A stretch of 64,000 bases of DNA from Pocillopora verrucosa. Its lineage: Eukaryota; Cnidaria; Anthozoa; Scleractinia; Pocilloporidae. Below the pieces are notes generated by a model. It made no database searches. It was given only the letters and a program-made list of their open reading frames with translations, and had not been told where the DNA came from. The translations under genes and the position numbers were made by a program. Location of the stretch: contig NC_089314.1 in the NCBI RefSeq assembly GCF_036669915.1, positions 1,798,970 to 1,862,969 on the forward strand, read 5' to 3'. Shown here in pieces: positions 10,555 through 16,884 of the stretch (its first letter is position 1; each line of letters opens with the position of its first letter).

Positions 10555-11214
10555 TTATTTCTCTCTGTAACAGCGTACACACCCTTCGTGTCGTAACAAG
10601 TGACTTAAAAGTCTCGTAGAATCTCTACTTGCAGGGTGTACGTCAAATAACAAATAACCATAGGGTCTGTCCGTACATGCATTATATATATCCATAACAG
10701 GTAGCCACTTGGTCGGGTATATCTGTAGCAGTAAGGTGCGCAACGCCACTTTATCTCTAGGATTTTTAAAGGCAATAATGTATTGCGCATTCCTAGAGAT
10801 GGTTTTGGCATATTTTCCTTGAGGGAACATGTCTTGGCAGAGATAACACACGGTGACATTCATGTGGTGAGAATATTGTGTGAAAAGATTTAGTATTTCT
10901 CTGTCATCTCCTCCCTCCGACATGAGATCATCCAAGACAAGAATACCCCCTCGTTTATCTCCAAACCATGTTGTTAAATCGTCGTGGGTAGGCACTCCTT
11001 TAAAAAATTCTATGCCATGGCGTTGCATGTCGTCAAACTTATTTTGCCAGGATCCATAACAGTAATGCACGCGGGTCGGTCTTTGGTCAAAGAGGTCTAA
11101 ATTTTCCAAAAGTAGGTGATGGAGAAAGGTGGTTTTTCCACAACTTGTAGGGCCCACAATCAAAATATTGGAAGGGGATTTGAACGAAAATCCTGGTTCC
11201 ACACACTTGAACAT
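10555..11214 (-). CDS. FtsK/HerA-type genome-packaging ATPase
   Basis: 219 residues from ATG at 11214; an upstream in-frame GTG at 11247 is ignored. Walker A is GPTSCGKT (21-28) and Walker B is ILVLDD (91-96), followed by a conserved SE. This is the A32-like packaging ATPase shared by Polintons, virophages and large DNA viruses, which drives DNA into the procapsid. Length is normal for Polintons and the frame is intact. A poly(A) signal (AATAAA, complement 10553-10558) overlaps its stop codon, so it probably ends a transcript. It lies next to the protease and major capsid genes, the usual Polinton morphogenesis cluster. Confidence 0.9.
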   Translation of the reverse strand: MFKCVEPGFSFKSPSNILIVGPTSCGKTTFLHHLLLENLDLFDQRPTRVHYCYGSWQNKFDDMQRHGIEFFKGVPTHDDLTTWFGDKRGGILVLDDLMSEGGDDREILNLFTQYSHHMNVTVCYLCQDMFPQGKYAKTISRNAQYIIAFKNPRDKVALRTLLLQIYPTKWLPVMDIYNACTDRPYGYLLFDVHPASRDSTRLLSHLLRHEGCVRCYREK

Positions 11215-11265
11215 GATTGCTAAAAGCGAGTTACACAAAAGTGACACGATTTTATTTCATTCCTT
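11215..11265 (-). promoter_or_regulatory. Junction between protease stop and ATPase start
   Basis: On the minus strand, AATAAA copies (complements at 11265-11270, overlapping the protease stop, and 11251-11256) are followed by GTGTCAC and TTTTGTGTAAC ahead of the ATPase ATG. The arrangement matches the other unit junctions: poly(A) signal, TGTG-rich stretch, ATG within about 50 bases. Confidence 0.4.
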
Positions 11266-11757
11266 TTATTTTATTAACGATTGAATGATGTCTTCTAACA
11301 TGTCGCCTACTTTATCATCGTTGCCTACATAATCCTTTTTAGAAAACATGGAAAAAAACTCATCCATACTCTTGCGTCTTGCTTTACACATTAAATAAAT
11401 GATGGCATAGTTTCCACAACTTGCGGTTTTTACAGATTGTAATGCTCGAGTATTTTTACGCACGTAAGGCCATCGGTTTAACCATACAATGAATGGTGCC
11501 AGAAATTCATAGGTGGTTAAATCTAAACCATAACTATCTAAAATTTCACAGCTATCGTGTTCGGTCCACACAGCTATCCAGTGTTCCCCAGGTTTGTCTG
11601 CAGGGTGGGTATTGACAATGTAAGCTCTCGGTTTCACACGTTCAGGCGACTCGGGTAGTTCGTCACAGGCTAAAGCACTCACAAAGTACTTGCGGAGTTC
11701 TGGATCGCTTTCCGCTAAAGCGTTGAGTTGATTCGTAGTAAGCCACACAAACTCCAT
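11266..11757 (-). CDS. Adenain-like cysteine protease (maturation protease)
   Basis: 163 residues from ATG at 11757. Catalytic residues are visible in family order: His59 (GEHWIAVW), Asp74 (EILDSYG), the oxyanion Gln107 (ALQSV) and Cys114 (TASCGNYAIIYL). It is the C5/Ulp1-fold virion maturation protease of Polintons, which cuts structural precursors typically after GG pairs. At least seven small proteins in this element carry such GG sites. The start lies 2 bases past the major-capsid stop (11760-11762), so the two are probably expressed together. All catalytic residues are present. Confidence 0.9.
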   Translation of the reverse strand: MEFVWLTTNQLNALAESDPELRKYFVSALACDELPESPERVKPRAYIVNTHPADKPGEHWIAVWTEHDSCEILDSYGLDLTTYEFLAPFIVWLNRWPYVRKNTRALQSVKTASCGNYAIIYLMCKARRKSMDEFFSMFSKKDYVGNDDKVGDMLEDIIQSLIK

Positions 11758-11759
11758 CA

Positions 11760-13139
11760 CTAATGCACTTCCATCGTGGTAGCTCCTTTAATGCCATCAA
11801 TTTCCATAATGCCTTCATATTCAGCATAAACGATCACCGTTTTCTGACTTGCTTGCCCTGCACATTTAATGTGAATGTTGATGAAGCCTTCATTTTTAGG
11901 TAGAAGAACCGGGTCATCGTGACTTCCATTGGCCACATTGGAAAACGCAAACAGCGTGCAATTTTTTCCATGACCCCAGTCTTTGAATCGCACCATGTTT
12001 CCTGCATTTCTGTACAGACAGCCAGTAGCATCCAGAAATCGGTGATAACCCACCAAGTCTTTTTGACCATTAGCCGTGTTGAGTTCCAAAGTCTCGTATG
12101 GGTATTCTTCTCCATTCACAATTTGTTTGATGTATTCCACCCCAAATTTTCCAAAGGCCAAGGGGTCTTCGTTGTATTGACCATTGAATGCAGTAGTTTT
12201 CAGAATACCAATGATGACTCTTTGGGGCACCTTTCCATTGAATGGGTTGTTGATTTCTTTAGAAGTGGCCCCATTGTCTAAGGGAAACTGTCTCATCTCG
12301 GTACGGATCATGGGATACTTGGTTGGGGTTTTGGTCATCATACTCATCATGCTCATGTAGACGGCTGGGTTTAGGGACACCAGACATAGAAAGAAGGTAA
12401 GTTTAATATCCTCCGGGTTGACTCGGACTTCCTCACTGGGTGGATTGGCTTCTCCATTCATGAATAAAGCTGCTGGATTCAGATAAAATTCCAATTCCAA
12501 AAGAGTTTTGGGGACGATCCATTTTCCTTGGTGAAACGCGTCTATAAACGGTTTCATTCTCAAGATTCTCCTCTTTCCTCCTGCATAGTAATCTGTTGCA
12601 TCTGCTCTCTGTCTCTTAATGCTTTCTTGATGATTTATGGAAAGAGCTGTATACGCGTCATCATCCATCTTGACATTTGCAGCGGTGTAGGTTACAGGAG
12701 AATCAATTTCGTTCCGCCATCCAGCTGGTTCGAGTATCGTCTCTCCATCATTCCTGTCATAATTAAGGATGGTCTGTATGAAAGCTTTAAGATGGTACAT
12801 GTCTACTTGTTCGGTGAGTAAGGTACCATTGGCTCTGAAATTGATTTGCTTGAAGAGGGTGTGTGCAATATTGTTGGCTGGTGAAGTCATCACACCCACA
12901 TTGTTTGCGCGTGCTGTGAGACTGGCATTTTCTGTGGTTTTGAAACCCAAATCCAGTTGGACAAAACTTCTCGAAAGATCGATGAGATCTGATTGTCGTT
13001 CCACGTACACTTGGATAGGAGTAATACTAGATGTCTGAGGTGGTATTTTGACATATCGGTACTTTACCGTAGAAAGATCTGTAGGTGGTATTCTAAAGAG
13101 ATCTAGACTTGAATTCTGCTCTGCCCCTTTGATAGACAT
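11760..13139 (-). CDS. mcp: Major capsid protein (double jelly-roll)
   Basis: 459 residues from ATG at 13139. It matches the Polinton major capsid pattern: an N-terminal segment with an SDLIDLSRSFVQLDL strand, NNIAHTLFKQINFRANG, then VDMYHLKAFIQTILNY. It continues as a long beta-rich chain. In the virion this forms pseudo-hexameric capsomers as in adenovirus hexon. Length is at the low end of the usual range but no break is visible. It is flanked upstream by a small basic protein (13155-13352) and downstream by the protease. Assignment rests on recognised family sequence plus context. Confidence 0.85.
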   Translation of the reverse strand: MSIKGAEQNSSLDLFRIPPTDLSTVKYRYVKIPPQTSSITPIQVYVERQSDLIDLSRSFVQLDLGFKTTENASLTARANNVGVMTSPANNIAHTLFKQINFRANGTLLTEQVDMYHLKAFIQTILNYDRNDGETILEPAGWRNEIDSPVTYTAANVKMDDDAYTALSINHQESIKRQRADATDYYAGGKRRILRMKPFIDAFHQGKWIVPKTLLELEFYLNPAALFMNGEANPPSEEVRVNPEDIKLTFFLCLVSLNPAVYMSMMSMMTKTPTKYPMIRTEMRQFPLDNGATSKEINNPFNGKVPQRVIIGILKTTAFNGQYNEDPLAFGKFGVEYIKQIVNGEEYPYETLELNTANGQKDLVGYHRFLDATGCLYRNAGNMVRFKDWGHGKNCTLFAFSNVANGSHDDPVLLPKNEGFINIHIKCAGQASQKTVIVYAEYEGIMEIDGIKGATTMEVH

Positions 13140-13154
13140 GGTGATGTGTCTGTT

Positions 13155-13352
13155 TCAACGTCTTCTGCGTTTATGCACACGTTGTCGTGTTCCTATTTTC
13201 TTTATACGACTTGTGAGAAATCCTCCTCGTTGCTGTTGTTTTCTTCTTCTCCCTTTATACCTTTTTAAGATGGAAGACACAGGATCTGTCGGTGATGTTG
13301 TGCCTACACCAATGATAGGATCACTTTGACGTACGGTGCTGATGCGGACCAT
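13155..13352 (-). CDS. Small basic virion-type protein with GG site
   Basis: 65 residues from ATG at 13352. Basic and low in acidic residues, with a KGRRRKQQQRGGFL segment in the middle and an Arg-rich C-terminus. The QRGG followed by a hydrophobic residue fits adenain-type cleavage. It ends 15 bases before the major capsid start and begins 3 bases after the stop of the 106-residue gene (13356), so it is part of the capsid cluster. Probably a DNA-condensing or capsid-lining peptide; inferred from charge and position. Confidence 0.55.
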   Translation of the reverse strand: MVRISTVRQSDPIIGVGTTSPTDPVSSILKRYKGRRRKQQQRGGFLTSRIKKIGTRQRVHKRRRR

Positions 13353-13355
13353 GTT

Positions 13356-13676
13356 TTATTCTCCAAAAATATCGTTCAACCTCTTGGCAACTTTTCTCTT
13401 CAATTCGTTCTTGAGCGCTTGGGAAGCCCCTCTCTTTATACCTCGCGGCACTTCTGATAACGAACGCTTTTTGACACTGCTTTTAAGGCCTCCTGTTACA
13501 CCTTTCAAAAAATCTTTAGCCATGTCTTTGACTCCGGCACCTATTTGAGGATCACCCCAGGATCCGATAAAAGGTGGTGGGGCATAAGGTGAGGGGGTCT
13601 GCCAGCGCATGAGACCACCACCTCCTTGTTCATTTGGCACATACACTTTAAAGCGTCTCAAACTTCCTCCTCTCAT
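13356..13676 (-). CDS. Glycine-rich basic protein, candidate minor virion protein
   Basis: 106 residues from ATG at 13676 (MRGGSLRRFKVYVPNEQ). It has two glycine-pair segments (MRGG at the N-terminus and EQGGGGLMRW), a proline-rich middle (PSPYAPPPFIGSWG) and an amphipathic basic C-terminal half (DFLKGVTGGLKS to RKVAKRLNDIFGE). The layout recalls membrane-lytic or cement proteins of adenovirus-like virions: a short N-terminal propeptide before a glycine site, then amphipathic helices. I cannot align it to a named family. It is directly upstream of the 65-residue gene and the capsid gene. Confidence 0.5.
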   Translation of the reverse strand: MRGGSLRRFKVYVPNEQGGGGLMRWQTPSPYAPPPFIGSWGDPQIGAGVKDMAKDFLKGVTGGLKSSVKKRSLSEVPRGIKRGASQALKNELKRKVAKRLNDIFGE

Positions 13677-13720
13677 GATGCGATCACCACAAACACACAA
13701 TTCACTTTAAATCTTTTTTA
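13677..13720 (-). promoter_or_regulatory. Junction between integrase 3' end and capsid cluster
   Basis: A TTTTTTA/TTTAAA tract overlaps the integrase stop (13702). A GTGAATTGTGTGTTTGTGG-type stretch follows on the minus strand before the ATG at 13676. It shares the TGTG-rich character of the other unit junctions. Confidence 0.35.
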
Positions 13721-14763
13721 TTAATCCAACTGTTATATTTGCTAGGGTACCCTTTCCACTTGACAAACAATTTATCCTTTTGTCTCTTTAATACTTTTTC
13801 CACTCGAAAATAAGTCGCTTCATCTACATGTACTTTTTGCAAATCCCACACATAAAATGTGCCTTGTAAGGGCGTGTCATCCAATTCTTGCACTTTATAG
13901 GTCGTTACCATTCCGGGTACGACTTTACGAACTTGAAACACTTCTTCCGTCCATCCTGGTAGATACCCTTTCTTAAACGGTCTAAATTGTTTATTCAATC
14001 GGACTTTATCGCCTACTTTAAATGCAGGCTTTTTTTCTTTCTTAGTCTGATATTTCCCATACAAATTGTTCCACACTTCTTTGGCATTGAATGTGGTGAC
14101 TTTAGCTGGTGTGGTTTTAATACTCCTGTGATAGGTGCGATTGTATTGATTGACAAGTTTGGGCAATATGTCTACATATTTGAGTGTGTTGGCAGCCGTG
14201 AAATAGCGATACAATTTCGATTTAAGGGTTCTATTAAATCGTTCGACGATACTGGCTTTGGCATCTCCATGAGTAGAAAAGTGATGAATCTCCTGTGTTT
14301 TCATCAATGATTGAAAGGTCTGATTGTAAAATTCTTTGCCTGCATCTGTCTGTAACGTCTGAGGTTTCCTTCCTTTGGCTTCCTTGAGTATTTTTGCAAA
14401 CGCATCCGTCACATCTTTTCCTGTTTTCTTTTTAATCGGCCGGGCCCACGCGTATTTGGAAAAGGCATCGATCACGACCAATACGTATCGGTATCCCTTG
14501 TTCTGTTTGGATAGGGTCTGTACTTCGATCAAATCTGCTACCCATTGTTGATCAATGTCGAACACCACCACAGGTAAAAATTCTCCTCGTCGACGTCTGG
14601 GTTTGTGAAGCGTGTACGCCAATTTTTTCTCTAATTCTTTTTTACCTTGAGCAATAGAGATCTTTTGAGCTTTGGCATACGGTGCCACACCACCCAAACT
14701 ACCGACGACACCGGGTTCGTCATACAAGTCGTCCTTGACATCTTTCTTAATGTTCTTAACCAT
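13702..14763 (-). CDS. int: Retrovirus-type integrase with C-terminal chromodomain
   Basis: 353 residues from ATG at 14763 (MVKNIKKDVK). After a conserved N-terminal region (LYDEPGVVGSLGGV, then AYTLHKPRRR) comes the rve catalytic core: Asp77 (QWVADLIEV), Asp140 (LQTDAGKEF) and Glu174 (KASIVERFNRTLK). Thirty-three residues separate the second Asp from the Glu. The C-terminal 45 residues form a chromodomain (YFRVEKVLKRQ, then FVKWKGYP, then YNSWI). In Polintons this enzyme inserts the genome with a 6-bp target duplication; the chromodomain may steer it to modified chromatin. All catalytic residues are present and the frame is intact. The upstream gene overlaps its start by 133 bases. Confidence 0.92.
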   Translation of the reverse strand: MVKNIKKDVKDDLYDEPGVVGSLGGVAPYAKAQKISIAQGKKELEKKLAYTLHKPRRRRGEFLPVVVFDIDQQWVADLIEVQTLSKQNKGYRYVLVVIDAFSKYAWARPIKKKTGKDVTDAFAKILKEAKGRKPQTLQTDAGKEFYNQTFQSLMKTQEIHHFSTHGDAKASIVERFNRTLKSKLYRYFTAANTLKYVDILPKLVNQYNRTYHRSIKTTPAKVTTFNAKEVWNNLYGKYQTKKEKKPAFKVGDKVRLNKQFRPFKKGYLPGWTEEVFQVRKVVPGMVTTYKVQELDDTPLQGTFYVWDLQKVHVDEATYFRVEKVLKRQKDKLFVKWKGYPSKYNSWINKKDLK

Positions 14764-15116
14764 GATAAATGACACCAAAGTTTGAAACAATGATAGGTGA
14801 CCCAATACTTATGAAGGTACTGCGTATACAATTGATTCCACGTCTTATATGTATACTTCCCATCATAGTATCTCATAAACGTCATCAAATGAAAGATACG
14901 GTCGTGTAGTGGATGTAGGTGTGGTTTCACGACAAATTTAAACACCTCAACTTCCATGTCTTCGGGAACCCAATGGTAAGGGATTTTATGCGGCTCATCC
15001 TCTTCGAAGACGATATGTGGGATGCGATCACAAAGCCACGACACCACTCGATAATGCAAGTAGCATAGCCATTGACTCCACGAGGTAAGCATGATGAACT
15101 GGTGATTTTTTTTCAT
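14631..15116 (-). CDS. Aromatic-rich Polinton ORF of unknown function
   Basis: 161 codons from ATG at 15116, overlapping the upstream stop as ATGA, which supports the start. The first 115 residues are unusually rich in Trp, Tyr and His (SQWLCYLHYRVVSWLCDRIP, then KYTYKTWNQLYTQYLHKYW) and look like a real protein. The last 44 codons overlap the integrase in another frame and look like shadow sequence. The genuine C-terminus may therefore be shorter, or an indel has changed frame near 14765. No domain recognised. Confidence 0.45.
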   Translation of the reverse strand: MKKNHQFIMLTSWSQWLCYLHYRVVSWLCDRIPHIVFEEDEPHKIPYHWVPEDMEVEVFKFVVKPHLHPLHDRIFHLMTFMRYYDGKYTYKTWNQLYTQYLHKYWVTYHCFKLWCHLSWLRTLRKMSRTTCMTNPVSSVVWVVWHRMPKLKRSLLLKVKKN

Positions 15117-15358
15117 CGCCGACCCTTTTTATAATGCTTGACATTATCCATAATGCCTGTTAAAGCCTGTTTTCCCAGAAGTTTACCAAGTGTTCCAAAA
15201 CCTGGTGCAGGACCCGATAACAACATACTTGCTGCGTAAGCTAATTTATCGGTAAGAGAGGGACCTCTACGAAGAATTTTCTTAACCCTACTCACAGAAG
15301 CACCCCCACGTTGATTGCGTTTTCTTCTTTTAATCAGTGACCGTCTTACACGCCTCAT
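15113..15358 (-). CDS. Small basic/hydrophobic protein with GG site
   Basis: 81 residues from ATG at 15358. Residues 1-15 are Arg/Lys-rich (MRRVRRSLIKRRKRN), followed by QRGGAS. A hydrophobic helix follows (KLAYAASMLLSG) and the end is basic. It has the same three-part design as the 72-residue gene at 10327-10545, suggesting paralogous core or membrane-active peptides, although the two do not align closely. Its stop overlaps the next start as ATGA. It heads a short unit: the junction upstream (15359-15412) carries the recurrent TGTG and poly(A) motifs. Confidence 0.55.
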   Translation of the reverse strand: MRRVRRSLIKRRKRNQRGGASVSRVKKILRRGPSLTDKLAYAASMLLSGPAPGFGTLGKLLGKQALTGIMDNVKHYKKGRR

Positions 15359-15412
15359 GATTGACACAGACAAATGACACAGTGTTTTCGGTGATACAAC
15401 TTTTATTTATTT
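15359..15412 (-). promoter_or_regulatory. Junction with stop-overlapping poly(A) signal and TGTG-rich promoter-like DNA
   Basis: TAAATAAA (complement 15402-15409) fuses the stop of the 57-codon ORF with a poly(A) signal. CACTGTGTCATTTGTCTGTG follows on the minus strand before the ATG at 15358. Confidence 0.4.
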
Positions 15413-15580
15413 ATCCATATTATCTTCTAAAAACTGTACATGATGATTAATACATTCTAAGTCTTTATCCGACAATCCTAAGCGTCTAGCTAATTTTCTA
15501 AACTTAGGCATACCGATCAACCAAGCGATTTCAACATGATCGTCCATAGACAATGTATCTAGCTTTGTGTTTCTACCCAT
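15407..15580 (-). CDS. Short death-fold-like ORF
   Basis: 57 residues from ATG at 15580 to TAA at 15407. The centre reads like the C-terminal helices of a death domain: KFRKLARRLGLSDKDLECI, matching the family pattern of W/F-x-x-L-A-xx-L-G-L-S-x-x-D-L/I-x-x-I. A near-repeat of a helix (DHLEIARLMG, read just upstream without ATG, then DHVEIAWLIG) precedes it. A full death domain is about 80-90 residues, so this is a fragment or has an upstream exon. A TTTTTTGTAG acceptor-like site lies just before, near 15618-15628. The poly(A) signal fused to its stop supports expression. A decoy for host death signalling is possible but inferred. Confidence 0.4.
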   Translation of the reverse strand: MGRNTKLDTLSMDDHVEIAWLIGMPKFRKLARRLGLSDKDLECINHHVQFLEDNMDK

Positions 15581-15813
15581 CAACCGTGCGATTTCAAGAT
15601 GGTCTGTACTTATCCCATCTACAAAAAACTAACAAAACTTGGAATTACAACTAAAAAACATGTGTATTTTTACATCTGGTGAAAGAAAAGTTTGAATGAA
15701 CACTATGCCTAAAAAATTAATACATTTGACTCTTATTACTTTCTTTGAGGTAAAGGAAAAAGGGCTTCTAATAAATCAGCAAATGTCATCTTGACATCTA
15801 GTCCTGAAATGAA
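15581..15813 (-). other. AT-rich spacer with a possible short alternative exon
   Basis: Mostly AT-rich. On the minus strand, downstream of the GRF gene stop, a TTTCAG acceptor-like site near 15808-15815 precedes a 17-codon frame (ATG at 15789, TAA at 15736) reading MTFADLLEALFPLPQRK. It could be an alternative C-terminus spliced to the GRF protein or chance. Nothing else seen. Confidence 0.25.
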
Positions 15814-16560
15814 TCATTCACATCCATCCGTAAGAATTTGCACTGACCTCTTGTTGGGTTTAAATCGCCACCAGGTAAAAAGATCACAGTTATGTCGACT
15901 GCATCGCAAATACATTTTGCCATAATTTGTTTCTGATTGAGTCAAAGACAATGTGGGAGTCATTCCACATTCGCACACCATCTTGTCGATTCTGTCCAGG
16001 GTGAACCAGGGGTGACCCTGTCTTTGACATTCATAGTAATAACGGTTGTAATCACTGAGATTACAAAATACTGGGCAACGGGCGGACGAGCAACGTAGGA
16101 ATACATCGTCACAATCTTCTTTTTTAGATTTCAATACGTCCATCATGGTCTGGTGAATCGGACATGGATAACTGACTTCCACACTGTCCAACAATTCTTG
16201 CAGAGAAGAATAATGAAACGTACCTGTACCTTCTACGCCAGGTACGATTTCTCCTTCTTCCATTACTTCAGTCTTCTCCAGGGTTGATGGGTCATTCTGA
16301 ACACTTTCCACCAGCTGGTTCAACTCTTTCAGGGGAGATGTTTGCTTAGATGACTTGACTTCTGGTTTCATATAATCCACCTCGAACTTGGGTAGTTTCA
16401 CATCTTTAGCAACAAAGTCTGGGTTCTTCATAGGCAGTGCATCTATAACGAGACTACCTTTCAACTTGTTCTTAGCCCATTCTTTCTTATTCTTCAAAGT
16501 CTCTTTCTTGGCATAAGGGTGAACCCTCTTTGATGTCTTCTTAGTCTTGTTATCTTCCAT
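15814..16560 (-). CDS. GRF zinc-finger protein with a second zinc-binding module
   Basis: 248 residues from ATG at 16560. Residues 1-75 are lysine-rich and 76-130 acidic. The C-terminal 50 residues form a GRF-type zinc finger: Cys196-x-Cys198-Gly (VCECGMTPTLSL), then YLRC220SRHNC225DLFTWW with the diagnostic aromatic end. Residues 132-166 are a degenerate copy: PCPIHQ, then FLRC157SSARC162PVFC. GRF fingers bind single-stranded nucleic acid in APE2, NEIL3 and TOP3A. The protein may work in replication or repair of the viral DNA, or in transcription; that is inference. The gene is intact and lies between the right terminus and the integrase unit. Confidence 0.7.
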   Translation of the reverse strand: MEDNKTKKTSKRVHPYAKKETLKNKKEWAKNKLKGSLVIDALPMKNPDFVAKDVKLPKFEVDYMKPEVKSSKQTSPLKELNQLVESVQNDPSTLEKTEVMEEGEIVPGVEGTGTFHYSSLQELLDSVEVSYPCPIHQTMMDVLKSKKEDCDDVFLRCSSARCPVFCNLSDYNRYYYECQRQGHPWFTLDRIDKMVCECGMTPTLSLTQSETNYGKMYLRCSRHNCDLFTWWRFKPNKRSVQILTDGCE

Positions 16561-16632
16561 CTTGCTTTCTTGATGCTTGCTTTACACTCTGGGAGTAAGA
16601 AATGTGATTTGACTGCTACAACGACTCCACTT

Positions 16633-16884
16633 TTATAAGGAAAATATATGATCTTGATTGACAGGTCCCTCTTGGGAGATTGGGCAAGTTTGGGCTGAAT
16701 CTTTTAGACTTACATTTCGTAATCTTTTTGTATTCTCTTCCATACGTTTCTCTACATACGCTTTTCTTATGTTCCTAATCTTGACATTCCATGCCGCTTC
16801 TTCCATAATTTCTTTATATTTGATACACGATTTACATGTTTTGCATGCACACGTAAAATCGTAGGGATATTGAAAAACAGGCAT
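16633..16884 (-). CDS. Small N-terminal Cys-cluster protein near the right terminus
   Basis: 83 residues from ATG at 16884. A Cys cluster CACKTCKSC at 12-20 is followed by a long basic helix (EEAAWNVKIRNIRKAY, then EKRMEENTKRLRN). One metal ion could be held by the four cysteines. It is the outermost gene on the leftward strand, a place where Polintons often keep accessory genes. No named family. The decayed ORF at 7227-7406 has a similar Cys-then-helix layout. Confidence 0.45.
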   Translation of the reverse strand: MPVFQYPYDFTCACKTCKSCIKYKEIMEEAAWNVKIRNIRKAYVEKRMEENTKRLRNVSLKDSAQTCPISQEGPVNQDHIFSL

